Assembly: GCF_026683955.1 (NCBI RefSeq)
Contig: NZ_CP113343.1
Span: 2,542,001 to 2,606,000, forward strand
Direction of reading: 5' to 3'
DNA from: Arthrobacter sp. MMS18-M83
Lineage (GTDB): Bacteria > Actinomycetota > Actinomycetes > Actinomycetales > Micrococcaceae
Length of the DNA stretch: 64,000 nucleotides
Positions within the stretch are counted from its first letter, which is position 1. Every line of letters begins with the position of its first letter. A model generated the notes under the pieces. The model saw nothing but the letters and a program-made list of their open reading frames with translations. It was not told where the DNA came from and did no database searches. Made by a program: the position numbers and the translations under genes. Below, piece after piece: positions 56,923-64,000 of the stretch.

Positions 56923-59319
56923 CTACAGCCAGAGCCGCGTCACTCCGGCGAGGCCCTGGACCTGAACGGGCGTGGTGCTGCTGCCTGTGCTGCCGTTGCC
57001 GAGTTGACCCTGCGCGTTGTAACCCCACGCGCGGACCGTTCCATCGCTGAGCAAGGCGAATGCGTCGTAGATGCTGCTCGCCATCGAGCTGACTCCGGTG
57101 AGGCCCTGGACCTGGACGGGGGTGCTGCTGTTTGTGATTGTGCCGTTGCCGAGTTGGCCGTACCAGTTGGCACCCCAGGCCCGGACTGTCCCATCGTTGA
57201 GCATGGCATACCCCGTGATTTCACTGGCGGCTACGGCCGTCACTCCGGTGATGCCCTGGACCTGGACCGGGGTGCTGCTGTTGGTGGTGGAGCCGTTGCC
57301 GATCTCGCCGTAGCCTCCGAAACCCCAAGCCCAAACGGTGCCGTTGCCCAGCACTGCGTAGGCCGTGCCACCGTTGGCCGTGACGGACACGGTTCCGCTG
57401 AGGCCGGGGACTTGGACCGGGGTGTTGCTGTTGGCCTTGGTGCCGTTGCCCAGCTGGCCATAACCGTTGTAGCCCCAGGCTCGGAGGGTCCCGTCAGCCA
57501 GGACGGCGTAGGCCGTGCCGTAACTGGCAGCGATGGACGAGACTCCTGTGAGGCCGGTGACCTGGACCGGCGTGCTGCTGGCGGTGTTGGTGCCGTTGCC
57601 CAGCTGCCCCGACTGATTGCTGCCCCAGGCGCGAACCGACCCGTCATTCAGCACAGCGTAGGCGGTGCCTCCGTTGGCCGAGATCGAGGCGGCCGTGCTA
57701 ACCCCTTGGACTTGGACCGGCGTGGTGCTGTTGCTGGTGGTGCCGTTTCCGAGCTGGCCGGACGAGTTGTCTCCCCAAGCCCACACCGTTCCGTCGGCCA
57801 GCAGGGCGTATGCGGTGCTTCCGCTGGCGGTGATGGATAAGACCCCTGAGAGCCCACTGACTTGGACGGGAACGCTGCTGTCGGTGGTGGTGCCGTCTCC
57901 GAGCTGGCCGAAGCCATTTCCGCCCCAAGCCCACACTGTTCCGTTGATCAGCGCCGCGTACTTGGTACTCGCGCCTTGGGCTCCAGCGAACACCCCGGTG
58001 AGGCCCGGGATGCCGACCGGCGCGCTGCTAAAGGAGGTTGTGCCAGTGACGCCGAGTTGGTGGTTATAGTCGTCGCCCCAGGCGCGGATGGTTCCGTCCG
58101 CCAGCAAGGCGAACGCGGTCCCTCTGCCGGCCGTAACCGCACCGACTCCGCTAAGACCGGCGACTTGGCCCGGGCTGCTGCTGTTAGTGATGGTGCCATT
58201 GCCTAGTTGGCCGGATTGGTTGAGTCCCCAGCTCCGAACAGTCCCGTCGCGCAGCACGGCGTAGGCCACCGTGTTGTTGGAATCCCCTTTGTCAGCCGTG
58301 ATGGAGGCGGCTCCGGTGAGGCCTTGAATCTGGACGGGGATGCTGCTGTTGGCGGCAGTGCCGTTGCCGAGCTGGCCGCTCGCGTTGGAGCCCCAAGCGC
58401 GGGCGGTGCCGTCGCCCAAGACCGCGTATGCGGTGCCTGCGCTGGCCGTCATGGACGTTACGTTGTTGAGGCCCTGGACGCGGACCGGGGTGTAGCTCGC
58501 TGATGTAGTCCCGTTGCCGAGCTGGCCGCTCGCGTTGGAGCCCCAAGAACGCACGGTTCTGTCGGACAGCAGGGCGTACGCGCTGGAGTTGCTGGCGGCG
58601 ATCGAAGTGACGCCGGTGAGCCCTTGGACCTGGGCAGGGGTGTTGCTGACGTTGGCGGAATTTCCGGTCCCAAGCTGCCCGTTCGAATTGTCGCCCCAGG
58701 CACGGACGGTTCCGTCAGCCAGCAACGCATAGGCGCTGAAGTCGCTGGCTGTGATGGAGGTGACGCCGGTGAGGCCCGTAACTTGGACCGGGGATCCACT
58801 GCCGCTGCCGGTAGTGCCATTGCCGAGCTGACCCACAAAGTTGGCGCCCCAGGAACGGACAGTTCCGTCACTTAGCAAGGCGAAGGCTCCGTAGTAGGTG
58901 GCAGTGATGGAGGTGACGCCCGTGAGGCCCTGGACCTGGAGCGGCGTGCTGCTGGAGGTGATGCCGCTGCCGAGCTGGCCGGACGCACTATCGCCCCACG
59001 CGCGGACGGTTCCGTCGTTCAGAAGAGCGTACGCAGTGCCCCCATTGCTGGTTATCGACGTGACTCCGGTGAGGCCTGGGACTTGGGCAGGAGTGCTGCT
59101 GTCCAAAGTGGTCCCGTTGCCGAGCTGCCCCCGGCTGTTGAGGCCCCAGGCCCGGACCGTTCCATCACCCAGCAGCGCGTAGCTCGTGGACCCGTCCCCG
59201 GCGAAGGACTTAACTCCGGAGAGGCCTGCGATGGCCGCCGCAGTCGCGAGGTAGGGCGTGGTGCCGTTGCCGAGCTGGCTGGACTGGTTGTCGCCCCACG
59301 TGAGGGCAGAACTGGTTGA
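56923..59319 (-). repeat. Tandem RCC1-encoding DNA repeats (about 150 bp units)
   Basis: The RCC1 part consists of 16 tandem units of about 150 bp that are clearly similar at DNA level, e.g. repeated CGCCCAGG-type AWG codons and GTGCCGTTGCC stretches on the plus strand. Such arrays can change length by recombination and are error-prone in short-read assembly. Confidence 0.8.
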
Positions 59320-60606
59320 CGTTCCGGCGAGGAAGTAGCCCGCGACGTCGGCGATCAGCTGGGTGGCGCCTGCGGAGCGGTTGAAGAGGGTGATTTTGCC
59401 GTCGGAACCAACCGGGACGGTGACGGAGCCCGGGATAGTCTGGCCGCCGGCGAAGTTCACGTTGGAGGCGTTCGGCCGTGTGGTTCCCGAGGCGTACGCG
59501 GTGATGAAACCGTACGACTGCGGGCCAGTGACGGTGAGGTTGAACACGGCCGCCGCGGCATTGGCGGGAATTCCGTTCACGCCACCGACCCGGAAGGACA
59601 CTGTCCCGTCCGGGCCCGCAGGCGCGATGCTTCGCGTATCCAGGAGCCGGGCCGGGGTCACCGGGACGAACACGCCGGGAGTGTTCGGGGCACCGGTGAG
59701 GTAGTAGCCCGCGACGTCGGCGATCAGCTGGGTGGCGCCTGCGGAGCGGTTGAAAAGGGTGACTTTGCCGTCGACGCCGACGGGAACGGTGACGGAGTTT
59801 GGAACCGTCTGGTCTGCTGCGAAGTTGATGTTGGAGGAATTTGGGCGTTCGGTTCCGGAAGCGTAGGCCGCGATGAAACCGAACGACGTGGGGTTCGCGA
59901 CGGTGAGGTTGAAGGTCACTGCGGAGACTGTTGCCGGGATCTCGCCCACCCCGCCCACCTGAAATGACACCGTGCCGTCCGGGCCCGCAGGTGCGTTGGG
60001 TCGAGTGTCCAAGAGCCTGGCCGGGACCACCGGGACGAACGCGCCGGGTACCGTCGGCGTGCCGGGGAGGTAGTAGCCGGAGACGTCCGCGATGAGGTGG
60101 GTGTTGCCGGGGGACCGGTTGAACAGGGCGACTTTGCCGTCGGAGCCAACCCGGACGGTTACCGAGTTCGGCACGGTCTGGCCGCTCGCGAAGTTCACGT
60201 TGGAGGAGTTCGGCCGGTCGGTTCCTGAGGCATAGGCGGTGATGAAACCAAACGACTGCGGGCCGGTGACCGTGAGGTTGAAGGTGACCGCTGAAACCGA
60301 GTCGGGGATTCCGTTGACGCCGCCCACCTGGAAGGAAACGGCAGAGTCAGGGCCCGCGGGTGTGCTGTTGCGCGTGTCCAGGAGCCGGGCAGGTGAGATT
60401 GGAATGAAGGCGCCCGCCGCCGTCGGCCTCGCGGAGGTTCCGACGACGGCGACTGGCGTTATCGCGGAGCCGCCCGTAACGGCAGCCCCTGCGCCGGGCG
60501 CCGCCAGCCCGGACATCACAACCAGGACGCCCAATGCCGCAGCCACGCCAGTGGCTCCCCGCCTTAGCCGCGCACGCAAAGAAACCATGGAATCCTCGAA
60601 AGACAT
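56923..60606 (-). CDS. Large secreted RCC1-repeat protein
   Basis: A 1227-residue secreted protein. Residues 1-42 are a signal peptide (basic RARLRRG, hydrophobic core, AGAAV cleavage region). Residues about 67-427 are three copies of a beta-rich domain of about 120 residues, each starting PARLLDTR and ending LIADVxGYY. From about 430 to the C-terminus are 16 RCC1-type repeats of about 50 residues (pattern YALLxDGTVRAWGxNxxGQLGNGT), enough for about two beta-propellers. No LPXTG or C-terminal anchor helix. RCC1 repeats mediate binding; partner unknown. Possibly adhesion or polymer binding at the cell surface. Convergent with pcaR, single gene. Confidence 0.85.
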   Translation of the reverse strand: MSFEDSMVSLRARLRRGATGVAAALGVLVVMSGLAAPGAGAAVTGGSAITPVAVVGTSARPTAAGAFIPISPARLLDTRNSTPAGPDSAVSFQVGGVNGIPDSVSAVTFNLTVTGPQSFGFITAYASGTDRPNSSNVNFASGQTVPNSVTVRVGSDGKVALFNRSPGNTHLIADVSGYYLPGTPTVPGAFVPVVPARLLDTRPNAPAGPDGTVSFQVGGVGEIPATVSAVTFNLTVANPTSFGFIAAYASGTERPNSSNINFAADQTVPNSVTVPVGVDGKVTLFNRSAGATQLIADVAGYYLTGAPNTPGVFVPVTPARLLDTRSIAPAGPDGTVSFRVGGVNGIPANAAAAVFNLTVTGPQSYGFITAYASGTTRPNASNVNFAGGQTIPGSVTVPVGSDGKITLFNRSAGATQLIADVAGYFLAGTSTSSALTWGDNQSSQLGNGTTPYLATAAAIAGLSGVKSFAGDGSTSYALLGDGTVRAWGLNSRGQLGNGTTLDSSTPAQVPGLTGVTSITSNGGTAYALLNDGTVRAWGDSASGQLGSGITSSSTPLQVQGLTGVTSITATYYGAFALLSDGTVRSWGANFVGQLGNGTTGSGSGSPVQVTGLTGVTSITASDFSAYALLADGTVRAWGDNSNGQLGTGNSANVSNTPAQVQGLTGVTSIAASNSSAYALLSDRTVRSWGSNASGQLGNGTTSASYTPVRVQGLNNVTSMTASAGTAYAVLGDGTARAWGSNASGQLGNGTAANSSIPVQIQGLTGAASITADKGDSNNTVAYAVLRDGTVRSWGLNQSGQLGNGTITNSSSPGQVAGLSGVGAVTAGRGTAFALLADGTIRAWGDDYNHQLGVTGTTSFSSAPVGIPGLTGVFAGAQGASTKYAALINGTVWAWGGNGFGQLGDGTTTDSSVPVQVSGLSGVLSITASGSTAYALLADGTVWAWGDNSSGQLGNGTTSNSTTPVQVQGVSTAASISANGGTAYAVLNDGSVRAWGSNQSGQLGNGTNTASSTPVQVTGLTGVSSIAASYGTAYAVLADGTLRAWGYNGYGQLGNGTKANSNTPVQVPGLSGTVSVTANGGTAYAVLGNGTVWAWGFGGYGEIGNGSTTNSSTPVQVQGITGVTAVAASEITGYAMLNDGTVRAWGANWYGQLGNGTITNSSTPVQVQGLTGVSSMASSIYDAFALLSDGTVRAWGYNAQGQLGNGSTGSSTTPVQVQGLAGVTRLWL
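59326..60408 (-). repeat. Three tandem beta-domain repeats of the RCC1 protein
   Basis: Three units of about 365 bp encode near-identical domains (residues about 67-182, 189-304, 311-427). Each has PARLLDTR, PAGPD, VGGV, GFITAYASGT or GFIAAYASGT, and a closing LIADV segment. The same domain type is common on actinobacterial surface proteins. Parts of the DNA are identical between units. Confidence 0.8.
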
Positions 60607-60709
60607 GGCTCCCGATGATGGGCAAGCCGCTACTGATCCTCGCGAAAATTACCACACAGGTAGGTCCAGGCTCGGCTGCGGCGCGGAGTACGCGGTGGCA
60701 AAGCCAACA

Positions 60710-61317
60710 TCATCGCGTCAGCTTGGCGCCGTCCGGGTGCTCGTCGCCAATGTGCCCGGGAGCGTTGGCGGCCAAGACGCGTTGGACGAACGCGCTGTAC
60801 TCCTCCATGTAGTGGCGCAGGAGGGACGCGGTCCCATCGTCCCGGACGGATCCATCCTCGTTGAAGGACGCCGGATTGAATTTGATGTAGGCCTCCGGAG
60901 CGCTCAGTTGCGGCGCGTCGAGGAAGCTCAGCTGCGCATGGAGGACTGCATCACGGCCGTGCCGATGCTGCCGGGAGATGTGCCGATGATGCCAGTGGGC
61001 TTGCGGGCGAAGGAGTTGGTTCCCCAGGGCCGGGATCCCCAGTCGATGGCATTCTTCAAGGCGCCGGGGATGGAACGGTTGTACTCGGGGGAGACGAACA
61101 GAATGCCGTCCGACTCGGCGATCGCGTCCTTCAACGCCCGGCCTGCAGGCGGGAAATCGGCGTCGTAGTCAGAGCTGTACAGGGGCAGGTCCTTGATGGG
61201 AATCTCGGTGAATTCGAGCTCCTCCGGCGCAACGCTGATGAGCGCGTTGGACAGGACCCGGTTGATGGATCGGCTTGACAGGCTGCCGACGAAGTATCCG
61301 ATCTTGTACGTTGCCAT
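60710..61317 (-). pseudogene. NADPH-dependent FMN/quinone reductase, frameshifted
   Basis: The first 129 codons are a normal NAD(P)H-dependent FMN reductase: FVGSLSSRSINRVLSNAL, SDGILFVSPEYNRSIPGALKNAIDW and GIIGTSPGSIGTAVMQSSMR. The frame then meets a stop at 60928. In another frame the expected C-terminus continues (LSFLDAPQLSAPEAYIKFNP to GAKLTR, stop at 60710). The break is explained by loss of four bases (a CAGC unit in AGCCAGC) near 60931-60936, giving AGCTGA. So the gene is probably a recent pseudogene, or it encodes a truncated protein lacking the last third. Confidence 0.8.
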
Positions 61318-61799
61318 AGCTGTGTTCCTTCCCGACGGCGCGGCCGGAACCGGCTCATCGACGGTGCGGTAACTGGAGGCTCCCAGCCCACAGCGAGCTT
61401 ATTAGAGCAGCCCGAAGATGGGAATGGGAGGGCACGATGTATGTGCCAACGCCCCCTGCTCCGCTGCGTTTGAAGGGCTCGAGGGCATCCACCTGCGGTC
61501 CACTTGGCTGTGGTGACCGCGACGTGGAACCCGACAACGACGACGTAGACGAAGGAGCCGGTACGGCCACCGCGCAGCCACGACCACGCAAGAGGCGCAG
61601 AGCGCAACCAACCCGCTCCACCGCCGCACCCTACAAGGCCGCCTCATGGAGCCGGAGCACTCTCGGCTTTCTCGTTCTCGAGAATGACAAACTGGGTGCA
61701 GTTGTCCCGGTGAGGGATCCCGGACCGGACGGTGTAGTCATGCTGCGTCCAGTTTGACCGGCGCGGGCGCGCAGGTTTGGCGGCGCGTACTGTTGCTTC
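61318..61799. other. Non-coding stretch
   Basis: About 480 bp without a convincing gene on either strand; the open frames here have unlikely composition (Arg/Pro/Ser-rich) and no ribosome-binding sites. It contains the promoters of the reductase (minus) and perhaps of the nucleotidyltransferase (plus). No strong repeat seen. Confidence 0.5.
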
Positions 61800-62597
61800 T
61801 TGATGCACCCCCTTTGGATGACAGGTACTGCTGTGGACGATACATTTTTCGTTGATCATGTGGCTGATCGTCTCGCCACTCTTCCTGGGGTGCTTGCGGT
61901 ATCCCTCGGCGGATCATGTGCAACTGGCACCCACGCCCCGTCCAGCGACTGGGACTTCGCACTGTACTACCGGGAACGTTTCGACCCAGATGACCTGAGA
62001 GCACTTGGCTGGCCAGGAACGGTCTCCGAGATCGGCGGTTGGGGTGGCGGGATCTTCAACGGCGGGGCATGGCTGGACATCGATGGCCGTCGGGTCGACG
62101 TCCACGACCGAAACCTCGACGTTGTCGAGCACGAGCTGGCCGAGGCCCGCCAGGGCCGCTTCCATATTGAGCCGCTCATGTTCCATCTAGCAGGGATCCC
62201 GAGCTACCTGATCGTCGCCGAACTCGCCATCAACCGCGTCCTCCACGGCACTCTGCCGCACACGGACTACCCGCAACTCCTCCTAGAGACCGCCCCTCCG
62301 GTTTGGACTGATCGGGCACACATGACGCTCGGCTACGCGCGCAACGCATACGTTGACAGCGGAAAGCTCACCGAGCTCGCCGGCTCCCTTGCCATATCCG
62401 GCGCGATGGCCGCACACGCCGTGCTTGCAGCTCGCGGCGAGTGGGTCACCAATGAGAAACGGCTCCTGGAGCGAGCGGGGCTGCGCGAGATGGACGAGCT
62501 CATCCTCGGACTACATACCGAACCGTCCATTCTTGAGGGAACGATCGATCAGGCCACCCAGCGTTTCAAGGATGCTTTGGCCAAAGCGATGCACTAG
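61800..62597 (+). CDS. Nucleotidyltransferase-domain protein
   Basis: A 265-residue protein of the DNA-polymerase-beta-like nucleotidyltransferase superfamily. The catalytic motif LGGSCATGTHAPSSDWDFAL (GS followed by DxD) is at about 36-56. A helical C-terminal half follows (KLTELAGSLAISGAMAAHAV). Resembles aminoglycoside-type or minimal nucleotidyltransferases; substrate unknown. Start uncertain: ATG 61800, 61818 or GTG 61833 all lack a clear ribosome-binding site. An APH-like gene lies 1 kb downstream, but no resistance role is shown. Confidence 0.8.
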   Translation: MMHPLWMTGTAVDDTFFVDHVADRLATLPGVLAVSLGGSCATGTHAPSSDWDFALYYRERFDPDDLRALGWPGTVSEIGGWGGGIFNGGAWLDIDGRRVDVHDRNLDVVEHELAEARQGRFHIEPLMFHLAGIPSYLIVAELAINRVLHGTLPHTDYPQLLLETAPPVWTDRAHMTLGYARNAYVDSGKLTELAGSLAISGAMAAHAVLAARGEWVTNEKRLLERAGLREMDELILGLHTEPSILEGTIDQATQRFKDALAKAMH

Positions 62598-62682
62598 CCC
62601 CGCTCGGCAGGTAGTGTCCGGTCAAAGCCGGGAAATGGCGGGTTGGGGTCCCCGTTAGGGATCCTTCATTGGGATGCTGAGG

Positions 62683-63357
62683 TCACAATGCCTTCGCCAT
62701 GGGGAGAAGTTCGTGCAGGCTTCGAATCATAAGGTCCGGGGCGGCTTTCGGTGTCGCGGCGCCTTCCCTGTTGAGCCAGACTCCGGTCCACCCTGCTGCT
62801 TGGGCTCCGGCGACGTCGTTGGCCAGCGAGTCGCCAACCATGATTCGAGGTTCCCCGGGCAACAGGTCTGAGGCGATGTCGAAGATCCGGCGATCTGGCT
62901 TTTCGACGCCGTGGTCCTGGGACAGGACGGCGGCCTGGAAGCAATCCTCCAGGCCGAGGCGCTTCGGGTACGAGTTGCCGTTGGACAGGAGGCCGACATG
63001 GTGGTTTCGTCGCAGCTCTGCTAGGACCGGCAGGACGTCGTCGTAGAGCATCACATCCGCGAAGCGGCGCTGCAGGTAAAACTCGTTGAGATGGGCCGCG
63101 AGATCGTCGTCACCCAATCGCAGGCGGGCGAGGCTCTGCCTGAAGGCCTCGAACCGCACCTGCTCAAGGTTGGTCACGTGGCCGCGCAACCGTTCCGCGA
63201 CGGCTTCCCGGTCGGTGACGAATGGCTCGACGCTCATGTCTCCTCCGGTCCCGGGCCGAAGCCTGCTGAGCTCGCCGATCGTGGCTGCCAGGGCCCGCCT
63301 CATCATCGCCTGGAAATCCCACAACGTCTGGTCACCGTCAAAGAAGAAGACTGCCAT
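62683..63357 (-). CDS. HAD-superfamily hydrolase
   Basis: A 224-residue HAD phosphatase-like enzyme. Motif I FFFDGDQTLWDF has Asp-Gly-Asp (nucleophile first Asp), motif II LLSNGNSYPKRLG (Ser/Asn), a Lys in DHGVEKPDRRIFD (motif III) and motif IV IMVGDSLANDVAGAQAAGW. Cap domain in between (about 20-95). Start ATG 63357 (MAVFFFDGDQ); in-frame upstream Met codons are less likely. Substrate unknown. Confidence 0.9.
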   Translation of the reverse strand: MAVFFFDGDQTLWDFQAMMRRALAATIGELSRLRPGTGGDMSVEPFVTDREAVAERLRGHVTNLEQVRFEAFRQSLARLRLGDDDLAAHLNEFYLQRRFADVMLYDDVLPVLAELRRNHHVGLLSNGNSYPKRLGLEDCFQAAVLSQDHGVEKPDRRIFDIASDLLPGEPRIMVGDSLANDVAGAQAAGWTGVWLNREGAATPKAAPDLMIRSLHELLPMAKAL

Positions 63358-63613
63358 GCGGCCCATCAAAACAGACGCGTGCCTCCGGCAGGAACTATGT
63401 CGCAGAGAGTCCCGGTGAAAGTTTGTCCTGTGGGACAGCCGGCCCCGGCGGTCAGGGCTCACGCTTGCGCCGTCAGACGGCCTACCTATTCTTCCACCGC
63501 CCGAAGCCCCATACAGGCGCCTCAATGACCGATCCGTTGCTGCGACCCGTCTCTGATTAGCCCAACCGCAAGGCTCAGGCAGGACTGGGGCTGCCGGAAA
63601 GTAAGGTTGCTCC
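63358..63613. other. Divergent non-coding stretch
   Basis: About 255 bp between the HAD gene (minus) and the APH-like gene (plus). No gene, repeat or strong palindrome was seen; it presumably carries both promoters. Confidence 0.4.
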
Positions 63614-64000
63614 GTGGAGGAAGTGCTTTCCGGTGGAAACATGAACGAAGTGGTCCGCGCCGGAGATACGGTGCGACGTCCCAGTGGTCCCTGGACGAGC
63701 ACTGTCCATGAGGTCCTCCGTCGTCTGCACCTCAAGGGAATCGAAGGGGTTCCGCAGGCGTATGACATCGATGATGCAGGACGGGAGAGCCTGGACTTCG
63801 TGCCGGGCTCGGTTCCCTCGTACCCGATGCCCGTGTGGATCTGGGAGGACTCCTTCCTGGTGACCGCAGCCGGCAGGCTACGCGAGTTCCACGACGCCAC
63901 AGCAGGGCTGAACATCGTGGATGCGGTCTGGAAGACGCCGGTTCACGAGCCGGCCGAGGTGGTCTGCCACAATGACTTTGCCCCGTACAACTTCGTCTGC
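63614..64000 (+). CDS. Aminoglycoside phosphotransferase-family protein (partial)
   Basis: An open frame of 129 codons reaches the right edge. From GTG 63614 (VEEVLSGGNMNEVVRAGD) it reads through VRRPSGPWTSTVHEVLRRL to the Brenner-type catalytic motif CHNDFAPYNFVC, typical of the APH/choline-kinase-like phosphotransferase family (Asp base, Asn metal ligand). The C-terminus lies outside the window. Family members act on many small hydroxyl compounds besides antibiotics. Confidence 0.8.
   Translation, partial: MEEVLSGGNMNEVVRAGDTVRRPSGPWTSTVHEVLRRLHLKGIEGVPQAYDIDDAGRESLDFVPGSVPSYPMPVWIWEDSFLVTAAGRLREFHDATAGLNIVDAVWKTPVHEPAEVVCHNDFAPYNFVC

Noticed and set aside
61437..61757. 106-codon plus-strand frame
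   Set aside because: Pro/Arg-rich, no ribosome-binding site and no recognisable domain; not reported as a gene.
1..64000. CRISPR arrays, insertion sequences, prophage, tRNA or rRNA genes
   Set aside because: No regularly spaced short repeats, transposase or integrase-like proteins, or tRNA/rRNA-like sequences were seen. The repeats found are palindromes or protein-coding tandem units.
61800..64000. Aminoglycoside-resistance island from the nucleotidyltransferase and APH-like genes
   Set aside because: Both are only superfamily-level matches, are in separate transcription units and show no mobile-element context.

Overview
The window is high-GC actinobacterial DNA, most consistent with a soil member of the Micrococcaceae (Arthrobacter / Paenarthrobacter / Pseudarthrobacter type). 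This rests on the very high GC, frequent GTG/TTG starts, ATGA-coupled operons, the actinobacterial order rpsF-ssb-rpsR-rplI with dnaB nearby, and the many sugar-acid and aromatic catabolic clusters under IclR-type regulators. It is ordinary chromosome: no insertion sequence, phage gene, rRNA, tRNA or CRISPR array was seen.

Layout. 0-2.5 kb (minus): a MacB-type ABC efflux set (HlyD-like fusion protein, ATPase, permease cut by the window edge). 2.6-8.2 kb (plus): a fused PAP2 phosphatase/diacylglycerol kinase, then an ABC-2 exporter pair with a DesK/NarL-type two-component system. 8.4-10.8 kb: M18 aminopeptidase, a DUF1345 membrane protein and YnfA. 11.0-12.8 kb: the rpsF-ssb-rpsR-rplI ribosomal/replication operon, preceded by a leader that can hide the rpsF ribosome-binding site. 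12.9-17.6 kb: PhzF-like enzyme, FMN reductase, two membrane proteins with L7/L12-like domains, and dnaB behind a 0.6-kb non-coding region holding a cluster of DnaA-box-like 9-mers. 17.7-24 kb: two-hotdog thioesterase, DoxX, MATE exporter, small membrane proteins, a CGNR regulator divergent from an EamA transporter, and DUF2277. 24.1-27.4 kb (minus): csoR-copZ-copA copper efflux with tandem CsoR-type operators.

27.6-33.8 kb (plus): a sugar ABC importer (no ATPase gene), a GH20 beta-N-acetylhexosaminidase, an IclR regulator and a rhodanese. 33.8-41.3 kb: two divergent operons (KDG-kinase/IclR/RidA; D-serine-dehydratase-like/D-aminoacylase/KDPG aldolase/GntP permease) around a large palindromic operator. 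Read together these suggest a route N-acetyl-D-glucosaminate -> D-glucosaminate -> KDG -> KDPG -> pyruvate + glyceraldehyde-3-phosphate, that is, use of the oxidised end of chitin. This is the most interesting candidate system. 41.7-43.7 kb: a BNR/Asp-box protein with a ThiS/MoaD-like partner and two tiny unknown proteins.

43.9-56.9 kb: a shikimate catabolic block consisting of a ShiA-like MHS permease, IclR regulator, shikimate/quinate dehydrogenase, fused 3-dehydroshikimate dehydratase, and pcaHGBDCFIJ leading to succinyl-CoA and acetyl-CoA. The final regulator gene, pcaR, carries a one-base frameshift in a G run. 56.9-60.6 kb (minus): a 1227-residue secreted protein with three beta-rich repeats and 16 RCC1 repeats. 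60.7-64 kb: a frameshifted FMN reductase, a nucleotidyltransferase, a HAD hydrolase and an aminoglycoside-phosphotransferase-like gene cut by the right edge.

Intergenic regions carry several long near-perfect palindromes. At least two families recur (one with a conserved GGAATTCC core and co-varying arms, one with GCGCGAACTGGCAGC ends), mostly at the 3' ends of transcription units.
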